This document shows, one piece after another, positions 8,921-18,429 of a DNA stretch of 64,000 nucleotides (its first letter is position 1; every line of letters starts with the position of its first letter). The position numbers were made by a program, and so were the translations under genes. The notes below the pieces were generated by a model. The model made no database searches. It had not been told where the DNA came from and was given only the letters and a program-made list of their open reading frames with translations. This stretch comes from a bacterium (lineage in GTDB: Bacteria > Bacillota > Clostridia > Lachnospirales > Lachnospiraceae), in contig JAUNJY010000018.1 of assembly GCA_030535455.1 (NCBI GenBank), forward strand, positions 1 through 64,000. Reading direction: 5' to 3'.

Positions 8921-11446
8921 TTAATAGATAGTATCGTCGCGTACGATAGATACACTGTATTCAGTTTCATTAGGGGATGTACCAATTCTAAGACATAAGG
9001 TACTATCTGCTAAGGTATAGTTATTAGTAATCTCTTTCTTGTTAGCAATTAGAGTTTCAATCTCTTTGAGTGTTTTATCTGGTACAGCAGCAATGCCAAG
9101 TTGTGAATGAATCTCTTTAATAGCTGAAGGTAGTGTTGAGCCATCAAATACAGATAAATTTACACTTAGGATCTTATCATTTAAAGAGTCTGTAATGACT
9201 TCAAAGGAATTAGAAGTGCTGCTTGAGAACCACATGTGACAAGTCTGGTGTGTTATTGACTTATAACTATTATCTATATTACCGGACACATTATTTGTAG
9301 TAAATGTATCCTGCATAGCATCTGCCCCACAATATGTGCGTACTAATGTTTCAGTAAATGATTTGAACTGATCATATGTCTTATCAAACGTTTTATAATC
9401 AGACTGTTTTTTCTTTAAATCAGCAACTTCGGCATCCGATAATTCATAGTTATAATAGCCATACTCATCAATTTCAGTGTCGGCAGGAAGGTTGTAGTCT
9501 TCAGGTTTATAAGTTCCATTGGTAATGGTTTCGGAACCATTGTTTTGGGAAGTATCTGGTGTAGAACCTGGAGTACTTTCATTAAGGAACTCATCAAAAT
9601 TAATGGTTTCCCCTGCTTCTAGTTCAGAAACAATAGCGTTGGCAAGTGTTTTTGCATCTTCTGTTGTAGGAAGGTTAAAGGTATCGATTATTGTTTTAAT
9701 AAATGTTTCAAATTTGGAGTTTTTTAAGTATTCCGCAACGGTTTTACTATCTGTAAATTTAGTTACTTGGTCTGCTGAGATATTTGGATAAGAAAAATCA
9801 GTAGCTTCTTTGGCAGAATATTCGATTGAAACACTGCCATACTCTTTACCTAAAGCACTACATCCAAGCTTAAGAGTCTGTGTATCTCCATTTGCAGATA
9901 ATGCAAGGGTAAGAGTGCATATAGCTTTAACATTTAATGTGAATGTTCCTTCCGCGGTACCATTGTCATTTAGCTTGAAGTCTTTAAAATCAACATTAAA
10001 TGTCTGATCTTGTGTACTAAGTTGAAGCGTTCCCTTAGATTTGTCACCATCTTTTTTAGCTTCAATAGTAAAGGAAACTTGCTCAGTGGCATCCTCAGGA
10101 GTGATAGAGGCGTTAAATGTAGTTGTATCGTCAGTGGTAAGCATGCCGTAGTCAATGATGGCAACGCAGGTCCCTTTTTCGGTGACAGAGAATTGTCGGC
10201 CAAAAATCTGATTTCCATCTGTATAAACTTTCATTCTAAAATAAGAGCTTCCATCGGAAGGTGTCTCGTCTTTTTCCATTTCATTAATTAGGGTGTCAAT
10301 CTTTTTAGTATAGGAAGATGTATCGCCAAATACATTTTGCATGATTTTAAGTAGTTTTTCATCGTCTTTTGCTTTATTTAACACGTTGGTCATAACTTCG
10401 AGGAATTGCTTTGGAGTTAAGGTAATGATAAACTCATCACATTTTTTAGAAATAGAACCAACTTGATAGGTCTCATTTTCGGCTAACTTAATAGCGCCTT
10501 TATCTCCCATATCATCAAGAATGTATTTGATATATTCAGTGCTTAACTGGCTTATGGTCTCTGAGTCTAGTTCAGCAGCAAATTTCTGAATTAAACTTTG
10601 GGTATCCTGACTTTGAAGCGTAGTGCTAGAGGAAGCAAGGAGTTCAGCAGAAGAGTCTATCATATTAGGTGAAAGATCAGAGGGCATTAAGCTGCTGTAT
10701 GCTGCAGTATAGGCTTCGAGAAAAGCTGAATAATCAACATATTGATCACTTAATGTGGGAACTCTTAAGTACATTTGATCATTTGCAGGATCGCTGCAGA
10801 GTTCTACGGTGCCAAGCTCGGTTCCTTTATAACTGATTACATAAGAAGCAGTTGATTTCTTATCTTTGGAGCTTCCATTAATGTCAAATGTAAAGCCGGA
10901 TAAATCCATACCTACTTGCTCAGAAAGGGAGGAATCAAGAGTTAATGCTACTTTTCCATTTACAGTAATTCCGTTTTTAGGATTAAGCTTTTTACCTTTA
11001 GGAAGGCTTAAAATCTTATCTTTTATCTGTTCTGTACAGCTGCTTTCTACATGTTCATAGTACTTTGTTGTACCAAGCATTTTCTTATATACGAAGTTTT
11101 GAAAGCTTGGGATGAAGAAAAAGCAAAGCACGGCAACGATTGCAAGGGCAGGAATTGCTGAAAATCCCCACATCCACTTTCTTGATTTTTTTGGTTTAAC
11201 CATGTTTGAATTCTCCATATTGTTATATGCACCATATCCATTTGGAGAATAAGCCTGATTGTCAAAGGTTTGCTGATAGCCAGTACCTTGCTGGTATCCA
11301 TAATTCTGCTGGTCATTGTAGTTTTGTTGTTGGTAGCCATTGTTTTGATAAGGGCTATATGGTGACTGATTGTCCGAACCTGGTGTATTATATGTATTAG
11401 AAGTTTCCGGATCATTTGGGATCAACTTATCGTTTTGATCATTCAT
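8921..11446 (-). CDS. Large membrane-anchored surface protein with a Q/N/Y-rich cytoplasmic tail
   Basis: The 841-residue product is not recognised. Residues 1-80 are a low-complexity tail made mainly of Gln, Asn, Tyr, Gly, Ser and Pro (for example NYGYQQGTGYQQ). A basic patch KPKKSRK then leads into one membrane helix (about 91-113), which orients the remaining 720 or so residues outward. The outer part is rich in Thr, Ser, Asp and beta-prone segments, with repeated patterns such as GTLQLSTQDQTFNVDFKDF and GTFTLNVKAICTLTLALS. A Pro/Thr/Ser/Asn-rich linker lies near residue 625. There is no export signal cleavage site or cell-wall anchor motif. It is transcribed alone, with its own terminator. 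A role in envelope sensing or adhesion is only a guess. Confidence 0.78.
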   Translation of the reverse strand: MNDQNDKLIPNDPETSNTYNTPGSDNQSPYSPYQNNGYQQQNYNDQQNYGYQQGTGYQQTFDNQAYSPNGYGAYNNMENSNMVKPKKSRKWMWGFSAIPALAIVAVLCFFFIPSFQNFVYKKMLGTTKYYEHVESSCTEQIKDKILSLPKGKKLNPKNGITVNGKVALTLDSSLSEQVGMDLSGFTFDINGSSKDKKSTASYVISYKGTELGTVELCSDPANDQMYLRVPTLSDQYVDYSAFLEAYTAAYSSLMPSDLSPNMIDSSAELLASSSTTLQSQDTQSLIQKFAAELDSETISQLSTEYIKYILDDMGDKGAIKLAENETYQVGSISKKCDEFIITLTPKQFLEVMTNVLNKAKDDEKLLKIMQNVFGDTSSYTKKIDTLINEMEKDETPSDGSSYFRMKVYTDGNQIFGRQFSVTEKGTCVAIIDYGMLTTDDTTTFNASITPEDATEQVSFTIEAKKDGDKSKGTLQLSTQDQTFNVDFKDFKLNDNGTAEGTFTLNVKAICTLTLALSANGDTQTLKLGCSALGKEYGSVSIEYSAKEATDFSYPNISADQVTKFTDSKTVAEYLKNSKFETFIKTIIDTFNLPTTEDAKTLANAIVSELEAGETINFDEFLNESTPGSTPDTSQNNGSETITNGTYKPEDYNLPADTEIDEYGYYNYELSDAEVADLKKKQSDYKTFDKTYDQFKSFTETLVRTYCGADAMQDTFTTNNVSGNIDNSYKSITHQTCHMWFSSSTSNSFEVITDSLNDKILSVNLSVFDGSTLPSAIKEIHSQLGIAAVPDKTLKEIETLIANKKEITNNYTLADSTLCLRIGTSPNETEYSVSIVRDDTIY

Positions 11447-11545
11447 AAAGTTACCTCTCCTATTTTAATTTATAATGATAGAAAATTATTCGAAAAATTG
11501 GATAAAATATCCATAATTGAACAACTATTAAAATAGTATCAGACG

Positions 11546-11590
11546 AAAAAATAACTGTCAATGTAATTAATGTTACATAGACAGTTATTG
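11546..11590 (-). terminator. Rho-independent terminator after the uracil permease gene
   Basis: On the minus strand AATAACTGTC pairs with GACAGTTATT around an inner TGTAA/TTACA stem, and a T6 run follows. Confidence 0.9.
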
Positions 11591-11622
11591 TATAAAATAA
11601 TGTTTCTATAGAAAAGAAAACT

Positions 11623-12903
11623 CTAGTTTGAGAGTTTTTCTGGTAATACGATTGCAAATACGATGCCGAAGATTGCAGCAACAGCAAGGCCTGAGATGGT
11701 TACTGTCTTTGTAATCTGGATACTGTCGATACCAATTCCTAATACAAAGATAAGGGAAGCAATCATAAGGTTTCTGCTATTTGAAAAGTCTACCGTATTA
11801 TTAATCAGGATACGTACGCCGACACTGGCAATCATACCGAATAATACAATACTGATACCACCGCTTACAGGAAGGGGTACATTTTGAATGACTGCACCGA
11901 TATTACCAAAGATACCAAGGATGATGGCAAAACAGGCAGCAATTCGTAAGATTGCAGGGTTATAGTTTTTCGTTACAGCAAGTACACCTGTATTCTCACC
12001 ATAAGTGGTATTTGCAGGTCCACCAAAGCATCCGGCAAGAGCAGTAGCAACACCATCACCTAATAAGGTACGGTGTACACCAGGGTCTGCAATAAAGTTT
12101 TGTCCAACAACAGCACCATTTGTAGTAATATCTCCTACATGTTCAATAATAGTAACGATAGAGATTGGGGCGATTGCTAAAATTGCATTAATATCGAATT
12201 TGGGCATAACAAAGAACTGCTCCCTCGTCCATCCATCTGTGAGCGAAATAAAGGATGCAGATGAAACTTTGTCCCACCATTCACTAGGATCAAGGATCCC
12301 AAATGGAATGCAAAGTATGTAGCCAACGATAAGTGAAATAAGGATTGGCATTAGGTTAATAAAGCCTGTGGTAAATACGGAAATACAGATAATTGTTAAA
12401 ACAACAAGAAATGCTACAGCAGCTGCACGTAAGCTGAATGCACCGTTTTCGTACATTGCATTGCCAACAGCGGTTGAGCTTAGACGTAAACCAATTACAA
12501 TAATCATAGGACCAGTAACGATTGGTGGTAAGATTTTAGTTACTTTTTCATACCCGATGATTCTAATAAGTAATGCGAAGAGCATATAGATAAGACCGGC
12601 AACAATAAGTGCGCCTTTTAATTTAGCAAGATTATCTAACGTAATCATAGAGTTAAGTGGAGCATCCATTTGATCTGTTTGAAGCACATATTGGATTGCT
12701 GCAATAAATGCAAAACTTGAACCTAAAAATACAGGTACTTTTCGTTTGGTGATTAAGTGAAAGATAAGCGTACCGACGCCAGCACAAATAAGTGCGATTG
12801 AGGCATTTAATCCGGTAAGCATAGGTACTAAACAGGTTGCGCCAAACATAGCTAGAACATGTTGCATACCAAGTAGACATTTTTTACTAAAGCTTTGTTC
12901 CAT
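11623..12903 (-). CDS. uraA: Uracil permease (NCS2 / nucleobase-cation symporter-2 family)
   Basis: The 426-residue polytopic protein imports a nucleobase, probably uracil, with protons. The opening GMQHVLAMFGATCLVP is typical of the UraA/PyrP branch of the NCS2 family; the xanthine/urate branch differs here. Later segments EHVGDITTNGAVVGQNF and GGPANTTYGENTGVLAVTK are the NCS2 signature that places Glu residues at the substrate site, and about 14 membrane segments are expected. AGG with good spacing precedes the ATG. A sigma-A-like promoter lies about 40 bases upstream, and no purine riboswitch or PyrR-type leader is visible between them. A terminator follows, so it is a single-gene unit. 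Confidence 0.92.
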   Translation of the reverse strand: MEQSFSKKCLLGMQHVLAMFGATCLVPMLTGLNASIALICAGVGTLIFHLITKRKVPVFLGSSFAFIAAIQYVLQTDQMDAPLNSMITLDNLAKLKGALIVAGLIYMLFALLIRIIGYEKVTKILPPIVTGPMIIVIGLRLSSTAVGNAMYENGAFSLRAAAVAFLVVLTIICISVFTTGFINLMPILISLIVGYILCIPFGILDPSEWWDKVSSASFISLTDGWTREQFFVMPKFDINAILAIAPISIVTIIEHVGDITTNGAVVGQNFIADPGVHRTLLGDGVATALAGCFGGPANTTYGENTGVLAVTKNYNPAILRIAACFAIILGIFGNIGAVIQNVPLPVSGGISIVLFGMIASVGVRILINNTVDFSNSRNLMIASLIFVLGIGIDSIQITKTVTISGLAVAAIFGIVFAIVLPEKLSN

Positions 12904-12941
12904 GAGGACCTCCGTGTATGTGTTTAAAATTTTCCTTCCTA

Positions 12942-12970
12942 AGTATATATACTAATGGAGGATTGGTCAA
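12942..12970 (-). promoter_or_regulatory. Sigma-A promoter for the uracil permease
   Basis: On the minus strand TTGACC (12970-12965) is 17 bases from TATACT (12947-12942). Confidence 0.75.
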
Positions 12971-13125
12971 TAATTAATTGTAAACTGGAAAGAAAAAACT
13001 TATTAACAGCTGTTCAGCTAGACTTATAGGGAATTCTTAGGTACAATAAGAAAAAAGTTGAAAATTATCGTATATGAATATAAAAATATGGGTATACGGA
13101 AATTATAGAGTATGGAGGTATTCAA

Positions 13126-13548
13126 ATGAAAAAGAACAACAAAAAGAAAAATCGCTTATCTTTACTTAAAACGCCTCAGCCTAAGAAATTAGAGTTATTA
13201 TACATGGGCACACAAGAAGTAACTGTAAATGAACTAGATCAAGTATTAACAGAAGGATTGTCAGAAGCAGAAAAAGACAGTTTTCAGTTCTGGCCACAAA
13301 TCGGCATTATGGAGATTACATTACCATCAGAAAAAGTAGTTGATGTAGAAACAATGAATGGATTTATGGATAACGAAGAAGATGTTGCATTTATGAACCA
13401 ACATGGCATTAAGAATGTTTATGCAATTACAGTTGAAGAGAGTGCGATTGATGAGTTTGAGCCATTAGCAAGAAAATGGATGGATGCATTTGGTGGTTTC
13501 GTTTGTTCTGATAGCGATGACTTTATGCCAATGGTATTTGAAAAATAA
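13126..13548 (+). CDS. Small conserved protein of unknown function
   Basis: The 140-residue product has a very basic N-terminus (MKKNNKKKNR) and an otherwise acidic body. It has no membrane segment and no motif that I recognise. TATGGAGGTATT gives a strong ribosome binding site 6-8 bases before the ATG. The body alternates predicted strands and helices (for instance KLELLYMGTQEVTVNEL and KNVYAITVEESAIDEFE), so a compact alpha/beta fold is likely. It stands alone between the divergent uracil permease and a large inverted repeat. No function is proposed; coding status is well supported. Confidence 0.7.
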   Translation: MKKNNKKKNRLSLLKTPQPKKLELLYMGTQEVTVNELDQVLTEGLSEAEKDSFQFWPQIGIMEITLPSEKVVDVETMNGFMDNEEDVAFMNQHGIKNVYAITVEESAIDEFEPLARKWMDAFGGFVCSDSDDFMPMVFEK

Positions 13549-13559
13549 TCATCTGTGAG

Positions 13560-13649
13560 AATATCCTGGCTTACGAAAATATTTTCGCTTACGAAAAGGG
13601 GAAATTGCCCAAGATTTCGGAACGATTTCGTAAGCTATTATAGGATATT
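13560..13649. repeat. Imperfect 90-base inverted repeat with direct repeats inside
   Basis: The outer arms AATATCCT (13560-13567) and AGGATATT (13642-13649), and the inner arms GCTTACGAAA (13569-13578) and TTTCGTAAGC (13626-13635), are perfect complements. GCTTACGAAAA occurs a second time at 13588-13598. No T run follows, so this is not a standard terminator. It may be a structured RNA, a protein-binding region or a small mobile remnant. Confidence 0.65.
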
Positions 13650-13687
13650 ACTAATCAAAACCTCATATCTTTGTGAATGTTTCCCTG

Positions 13688-13716
13688 TTGAAATAGAAAA
13701 AATTGTATATTATAAT
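13688..13716 (+). promoter_or_regulatory. Sigma-A promoter for cellobiose phosphorylase
   Basis: TTGAAA (13688-13693), a 17-base spacer and a perfect TATAAT (13711-13716) lie about 105 bases before the start codon. Confidence 0.75.
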
Positions 13717-13822
13717 TAATTTAGCTGGAAATCATAGGAAATTTTAGCGAAAATAGCACGAAAATCAGATTGATAGTATTGTGGGTAACATAAGTTTCTA
13801 ATGAAGTAAAGGAGATAATGAG

Positions 13823-16264
13823 ATGAAATTTGGTTATTTTGATGATTCAAACAAAGAGTACGTAATTACTACTCCAACAACACCTTATCCTTGGATCAAT
13901 TATTTGGGATCCCAAGAGTTCTTTACAATTATTTCGAATACATCCGGTGGGTATAGCTTCTTTAAAGATGCTAAATTAAGAAGAATTACTCGTTTTCGTT
14001 ATAACAATGTACCATTAGATCTCGGAGGAGGTCATTATTTTTATCTGTATGACAACGGAGATTTCTGGAGTCCAGGCTGGTCACCAGCAAGAAAAGAATT
14101 AGATTTTTATGAATGTCGTCATGGTATGGGCTATACGACAATGAATGGCAAAAAGAATGGTATTGCTACAAAAGTTACATATTTCGTACCTCTTAACTTC
14201 CATGGAGAAGTGCAGAAGGTAACGGTTAAAAATGAAGGAAATGAAGCAAAGAGCGTAAAATTATTTTCTTATTTAGAGTGGTGCTTATGGAATGCTGACG
14301 ATGATGATCGTAACTTCCAGCGTAACTTCTCAACAGGGGAAGTTGAAGTTAAAGGCTCTACGATTTATCATAAGACAGAATATAAAGAGCGTCGTAATCA
14401 CTATGCATTCTATTCAGTAAATGCCAAAATCAGTGGTTTTGACAGTGATCGTGAAAGCTTTATCGGTACATATAATGGATATGACAATCCTAAAGCAGTG
14501 TCAGAAGGACAATCCAGAAACTCTATCGCAGATGGCTGGTCTCCTTGTGCATCTCACTGCCTAGATATTACGTTAGAACCAGGGGAAGCAAAAGATTTTG
14601 TATTTGTCCTTGGTTATGTAGAAAATGAGAAAGATGAAAAATGGGAATCTAAAGGTGTTATCAATAAGAAGAAAGCAGAAGAAATGATTGAGAAGTTTTC
14701 TACTGTGGAAGCTGTTGACCAGGCATTTGATGAACTTAAGGCTGACTGGGACAGACTTCTTGGCAAATACTCTTTAGAGTCCAATGATGATAAATTAAAC
14801 CGCCAGGTTAATATATGGAATCAGTATCAATGTATGGTTACTTTCAATTTATCAAGAAGTGCTTCTTATTTTGAGTCAGGTGTTGGCCGTGGCATGGGAT
14901 TTAGAGATTCAAACCAGGATTTGCTTGGCTTTGTTCATCAAATTCCTGACCGTGCAAGAGAAAGAATTATTGATCTTGCAAGCACCCAGTTAGAGGATGG
15001 TGGAGCTTACCATCAATATCAGCCATTGACGAAAAAAGGAAACGATGCACTTGGTGGGAACTTTAATGATGATCCATTATGGCTGGTACTTGCAATTGTT
15101 TCATATATTAAGGAAACAGGCGATTACGGTATCTTAGATGTCATGACTCCATATGTAAATGATGAGAGTAAGGCACAGCCTTTAAAAGACCATTTAAGAA
15201 GAAGTATTAATCATGTCATCGAGAATGTAGGACCTCACGGACTTCCATTAATCGGACGTGCTGACTGGAATGACTGCTTAAACTTAAACTGCTTCTCAAC
15301 TGAACCAGGAGAGTCTTTCCAGACAACAACAAGCAAAGATGGAAAAGTTGCTGAATCCGTTATGATTGCAGGTATGTTTACTTATATTGGTGAGGAATAT
15401 GCCAAATTGATGGCTAAGATCGGAGACAAAGAAGAAGCTGACCGTGCATTTAGTGAAGTAGATAAGATGCGTGATGCAGTTATGAAATATGGCTGGGATG
15501 GCAAGTGGTTCCTTCGTGCTTATGATGATTTTGGAAGACCAGTTGGCTCTGAACAGAATGAAGAAGGTAAGATCTTTATCGAATCCCAAGGTTTTTGTGT
15601 AATGGGTGGATGTGGTAAAGAGGATGGAAAAGCAATCGAAGCATTGGATTCCGTAGAAGAGCGTCTTGGTACAAAGTATGGCTTAGTATTAAATAATCCA
15701 GCATTTACGAAATACTATGTAGAATATGGTGAAATCTCAACTTATCCTGCAGGTTATAAAGAAAATGCGGGTATCTTCTGCCATAACAATGCATGGATCA
15801 TGTGTGCAGAGGCAGTTGCAGGCCGTGGTGACAAGGCATTTGATTACTATACAAGAATTGCTCCAGCTTATACAGAGGATTATAGTGATGTTCATAAGCT
15901 TGAGCCTTATGTATATTCACAAATGGTTGCAGGTAAGGATGCGAAACGTTTTGGTGAAGCTAAGAACTCCTGGCTTACAGGTACTGCTTCTTGGAACTTT
16001 GTTGCAATCAGCCAATATATTCTTGGTATCAAGCCAGAATATGATGGGCTTATGATTGATCCAGCAATTCCAAAAGATTGGGACGGATATAAGGTTTCAA
16101 GAGAATTCCGTGGTGATGTCTTTGATATTACGATTACCAATCCAAACCATGTATCCACAGGTGTCAACAGCCTGACTGTAGATGGAAAACAAATTGAGGG
16201 TAATGTAATTCCTGTATTTAATGATGGCAAACACCATACTGTTGAAGTATGTTTAGGCAAATAG
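13823..16264 (+). CDS. Cellobiose phosphorylase (glycoside hydrolase family 94)
   Basis: The enzyme splits cellobiose with phosphate into alpha-glucose 1-phosphate and glucose in the cytosol, saving ATP compared with hydrolysis. The 813-residue length matches clostridial cellobiose phosphorylases. An N-terminal beta-sandwich ([19 protein letters not shown]) is followed by the (alpha/alpha)6 barrel. The barrel holds [16 protein letters not shown] and the RADWND segment (residues 479-484), which carries the general-acid aspartate. There is no signal peptide. Cellodextrin phosphorylases are longer, and chitobiose phosphorylase is a less likely alternative given the overall match. A consensus promoter and a terminator flank it. 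No cellobiose transporter is adjacent. Confidence 0.92.
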   Translation: MKFGYFDDSNKEYVITTPTTPYPWINYLGSQEFFTIISNTSGGYSFFKDAKLRRITRFRYNNVPLDLGGGHYFYLYDNGDFWSPGWSPARKELDFYECRHGMGYTTMNGKKNGIATKVTYFVPLNFHGEVQKVTVKNEGNEAKSVKLFSYLEWCLWNADDDDRNFQRNFSTGEVEVKGSTIYHKTEYKERRNHYAFYSVNAKISGFDSDRESFIGTYNGYDNPKAVSEGQSRNSIADGWSPCASHCLDITLEPGEAKDFVFVLGYVENEKDEKWESKGVINKKKAEEMIEKFSTVEAVDQAFDELKADWDRLLGKYSLESNDDKLNRQVNIWNQYQCMVTFNLSRSASYFESGVGRGMGFRDSNQDLLGFVHQIPDRARERIIDLASTQLEDGGAYHQYQPLTKKGNDALGGNFNDDPLWLVLAIVSYIKETGDYGILDVMTPYVNDESKAQPLKDHLRRSINHVIENVGPHGLPLIGRADWNDCLNLNCFSTEPGESFQTTTSKDGKVAESVMIAGMFTYIGEEYAKLMAKIGDKEEADRAFSEVDKMRDAVMKYGWDGKWFLRAYDDFGRPVGSEQNEEGKIFIESQGFCVMGGCGKEDGKAIEALDSVEERLGTKYGLVLNNPAFTKYYVEYGEISTYPAGYKENAGIFCHNNAWIMCAEAVAGRGDKAFDYYTRIAPAYTEDYSDVHKLEPYVYSQMVAGKDAKRFGEAKNSWLTGTASWNFVAISQYILGIKPEYDGLMIDPAIPKDWDGYKVSREFRGDVFDITITNPNHVSTGVNSLTVDGKQIEGNVIPVFNDGKHHTVEVCLGK

Positions 16265-16309
16265 ATATTGATACCTTTAGTTATCAGATCTTTTCATAAT
16301 ACTCCTTTT

Positions 16310-16341
16310 GAAGCGCCGCTTTTTGCGGCGTTTCTTTTTTT
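16310..16341 (+). terminator. Rho-independent terminator after cellobiose phosphorylase
   Basis: AAGCGCCGC pairs with GCGGCGTTT around a short T-rich loop, followed by a T8 run. Confidence 0.93.
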
Positions 16342-16401
16342 TCTTGGTTTTTAAAGAGTTATTGAGTAAAATAAGAGTATCATTTCAGGAGGTACATAGT
16401 G

Positions 16402-17574
16402 ATGGACATCAAAAAAGAAGTAGAGAAGCGCAGTAATTACATAATCCGTTTACGAAAACATTTTCATAAGCACCCAGAATTAAGTTTAAAGGAGTATGAG
16501 ACTTCTAAAAGAATTCGAGAGGAACTTACCACAATGGAAATTCCTTATATTATGGCTGGAGAGACTGGGGTTATTGGATTTGTTGGACATGGGGAAAGGG
16601 TAATTGCACTTCGAGCAGATATGGATGCCCTTCCAATTGAAGAAAAGACAGTAGTTGATTATAAATCAGTGAATGAAGGGGTTATGCATGCATGTGGGCA
16701 TGATGCCCATGTTGCTGCATTGCTTGGAGCTGCAGATATTTTGAAAGCAAATGAAGATCAGCTTTCTTGCACCATCAAGCTGATTTTCCAGCCATCCGAA
16801 GAAAATTGTATGGGAGCAAAGATGCTTACAGAGCAAGGATTTGTAGATGATGTAGAAGAAATCTATGGACTTCATGTATTTGCTGATATTCCTTGCGGGC
16901 AGATCAGTATTCAGTCAGGGCCAAGAATGGCTGCATCGGATATTTTCCATATTACGCTTCATGGTCATTCCGGTCATGCAGGAAAGCCACAGCAATGTGT
17001 AGATGCGACTCTGGCAGCAGCAGCTACCATTGTAAACTTGCAATCAATTATTAGCAGAGAGCTTGATCCAAACCGAAGTGCAGTTGTCACTGTGGGGGCA
17101 GTACATTCCGGAAGCGCACATAATATTATTTCAGGAGAAGCAAAGATCGATGGTACGGTGAGGACGTTTGAACTAGAGGACTGTAAGCTGATTGAGCATT
17201 CTCTAAAGCGTATTGTTCAAAATACAGCAGAGACGTATCATGCAACGGCTACCATTGATTATCAAAGAAGTCTGCATCCGGTTGTATTCAATGATGAGGA
17301 AGTGACGAGAAAGGCATTAGAGGAAGCAAAAAAGGTATTTCCGGATAGAATGTTCGTGGATATTCCAAGGTTATTTCTTGGAGAGGATTTTTCAACCTAT
17401 CAACAGACTATTCCAGGAACATTTGCATTTGTAGGTGCCGGTAATGAGCAGCTTGGAAGAGCATTTCCTAATCATCATAATAAGTTTAATATCGATGAGA
17501 AAGCAGTGCTGCATGCAACGGCCCTTTATGTGGCATTTGGACTTGCTGGGGGAAAGACAGTGGATAAAGCATAG
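16402..17574 (+). CDS. M20-family metallo-amidohydrolase (N-acyl amino acid / hippurate hydrolase type)
   Basis: The family removes acyl groups from N-acylated amino acids or related amides with a two-metal site. The 390-residue product shows the early HKHPELSLKE segment, the metal-binding ALRADMDALPIEE and HACGHDAHVAALLG motifs, PSEE with the catalytic glutamate, and a lid/dimerisation domain with HGHSGHAGKPQ. LGEDFSTYQ follows near the C-terminus. This is the M20D amidohydrolase pattern. AGGAGG sits 9 bases before ATG 16402 and 6 bases before an in-frame GTG at 16399, so either codon may be used. It precedes an amino-acid ABC transporter, but a terminator separates the two. The exact substrate is open. 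Confidence 0.87.
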   Translation: MDIKKEVEKRSNYIIRLRKHFHKHPELSLKEYETSKRIREELTTMEIPYIMAGETGVIGFVGHGERVIALRADMDALPIEEKTVVDYKSVNEGVMHACGHDAHVAALLGAADILKANEDQLSCTIKLIFQPSEENCMGAKMLTEQGFVDDVEEIYGLHVFADIPCGQISIQSGPRMAASDIFHITLHGHSGHAGKPQQCVDATLAAAATIVNLQSIISRELDPNRSAVVTVGAVHSGSAHNIISGEAKIDGTVRTFELEDCKLIEHSLKRIVQNTAETYHATATIDYQRSLHPVVFNDEEVTRKALEEAKKVFPDRMFVDIPRLFLGEDFSTYQQTIPGTFAFVGAGNEQLGRAFPNHHNKFNIDEKAVLHATALYVAFGLAGGKTVDKA

Positions 17575-17594
17575 AATTTATGCGTGAATAATAG

Positions 17595-17625
17595 GAAACA
17601 CGACCAATAGGAGGTCGTGTTTTTT
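17595..17625 (+). terminator. Rho-independent terminator after the amidohydrolase gene
   Basis: AAACACGACC pairs with GGTCGTGTTT, followed by T residues that also form the start of the next inverted repeat. Confidence 0.88.
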
Positions 17626-17670
17626 AATTTATAGGAACTGCTCTTCGATGGGCCTCCTATAAATTAAAAA
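17621..17670. repeat. Hairpin family B, copy 1
   Basis: Perfect 16-base arms (17621-17636 and 17655-17670) end in the conserved core ATAGGA/TCCTAT around a loop containing CTCTTCGA. The same core and loop recur at 36794-36838 and 36974-37026 with different outer stems. The motif GAAGACACTTTGTTC follows at 17678-17692 and recurs in slightly changed form at 36782-36796. Confidence 0.75.
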
Positions 17671-17769
17671 TGCCCTGGAAGACACTTTGTTCCGTCTAAG
17701 ATAACTTGGATTCATGAAATACTGTTTTGTGAATAAAATGAAATAAGTGAGGAGAAAGGATGGGGTGCT

Positions 17770-18429
17770 TTGGATTTTGACTTTATTAAGGAATACATCC
17801 CAATGTATGCAGAGGCAGCAAGGCTTACGTTTTCCATTGGCCTTCTGGGAATTATGGGAGCCAGCATCGTGGGCTTTCTTTGCAGCATTGTAACGTATGT
17901 AAAAGTACCAGTCCTAAGGCGGCTTGTTTCGATCTATATTGAGTTGTCCAGAAATACGCCACTGCTTGTGCAGCTATTTTTCCTATATTTTGGACTACCC
18001 AAGATCGGACTTATGATGAGTAGTCGAGCATGTGCCATTATAGGGCTTATTTTTTTAGGTGGAAGCTATATGGCAGAAGCATTTCGAAGCGGGCTAGAAG
18101 CCGTAGAGACCAGTCAGATAGAGTGTGCCGAAAGTCTTGGGCTAAAGAAGTATCAGGTAATGCGATATGTGGTGTTCCCACAGTCTTTCGCCATGTCCAT
18201 GCCGGCATTCTGTGCCAATATTATATTTCTGATTAAAGAGACTTCAGTATTCAGTGCAGTCGCATTAGCAGATCTGATGTATGTGGCAAAGGATTTGATT
18301 GGCCTATATTATAAAACCGATGAAGCACTTCTAATGCTTGTTGTTTCCTATCTTATCTTGTTGCTTCCAATCTCCATACTCTGTTCGTTTGTAGAGAGGA
18401 GGCTGCAATATGCTGGATTTAGGAATTGA
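17770..18429 (+). CDS. Polar amino-acid ABC transporter permease
   Basis: This is one of two membrane subunits of an importer for polar amino acids. The 219-residue product has about five membrane segments and the family's N-terminal ELSRNTPLLVQLFFLYFGLP segment. The cytoplasmic EAA loop (EVETSQIECAESLGLKKYQ-like region, residues about 115-135) contacts the ATPase. I accept TTG 17770 as the start: GGAGAAAGGA lies 9 bases before it, and no other in-frame start exists between it and the upstream stop. It overlaps the next permease by 20 bases. The operon continues to the binding protein ending at 20742. Confidence 0.9.
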   Translation: MDFDFIKEYIPMYAEAARLTFSIGLLGIMGASIVGFLCSIVTYVKVPVLRRLVSIYIELSRNTPLLVQLFFLYFGLPKIGLMMSSRACAIIGLIFLGGSYMAEAFRSGLEAVETSQIECAESLGLKKYQVMRYVVFPQSFAMSMPAFCANIIFLIKETSVFSAVALADLMYVAKDLIGLYYKTDEALLMLVVSYLILLLPISILCSFVERRLQYAGFRN

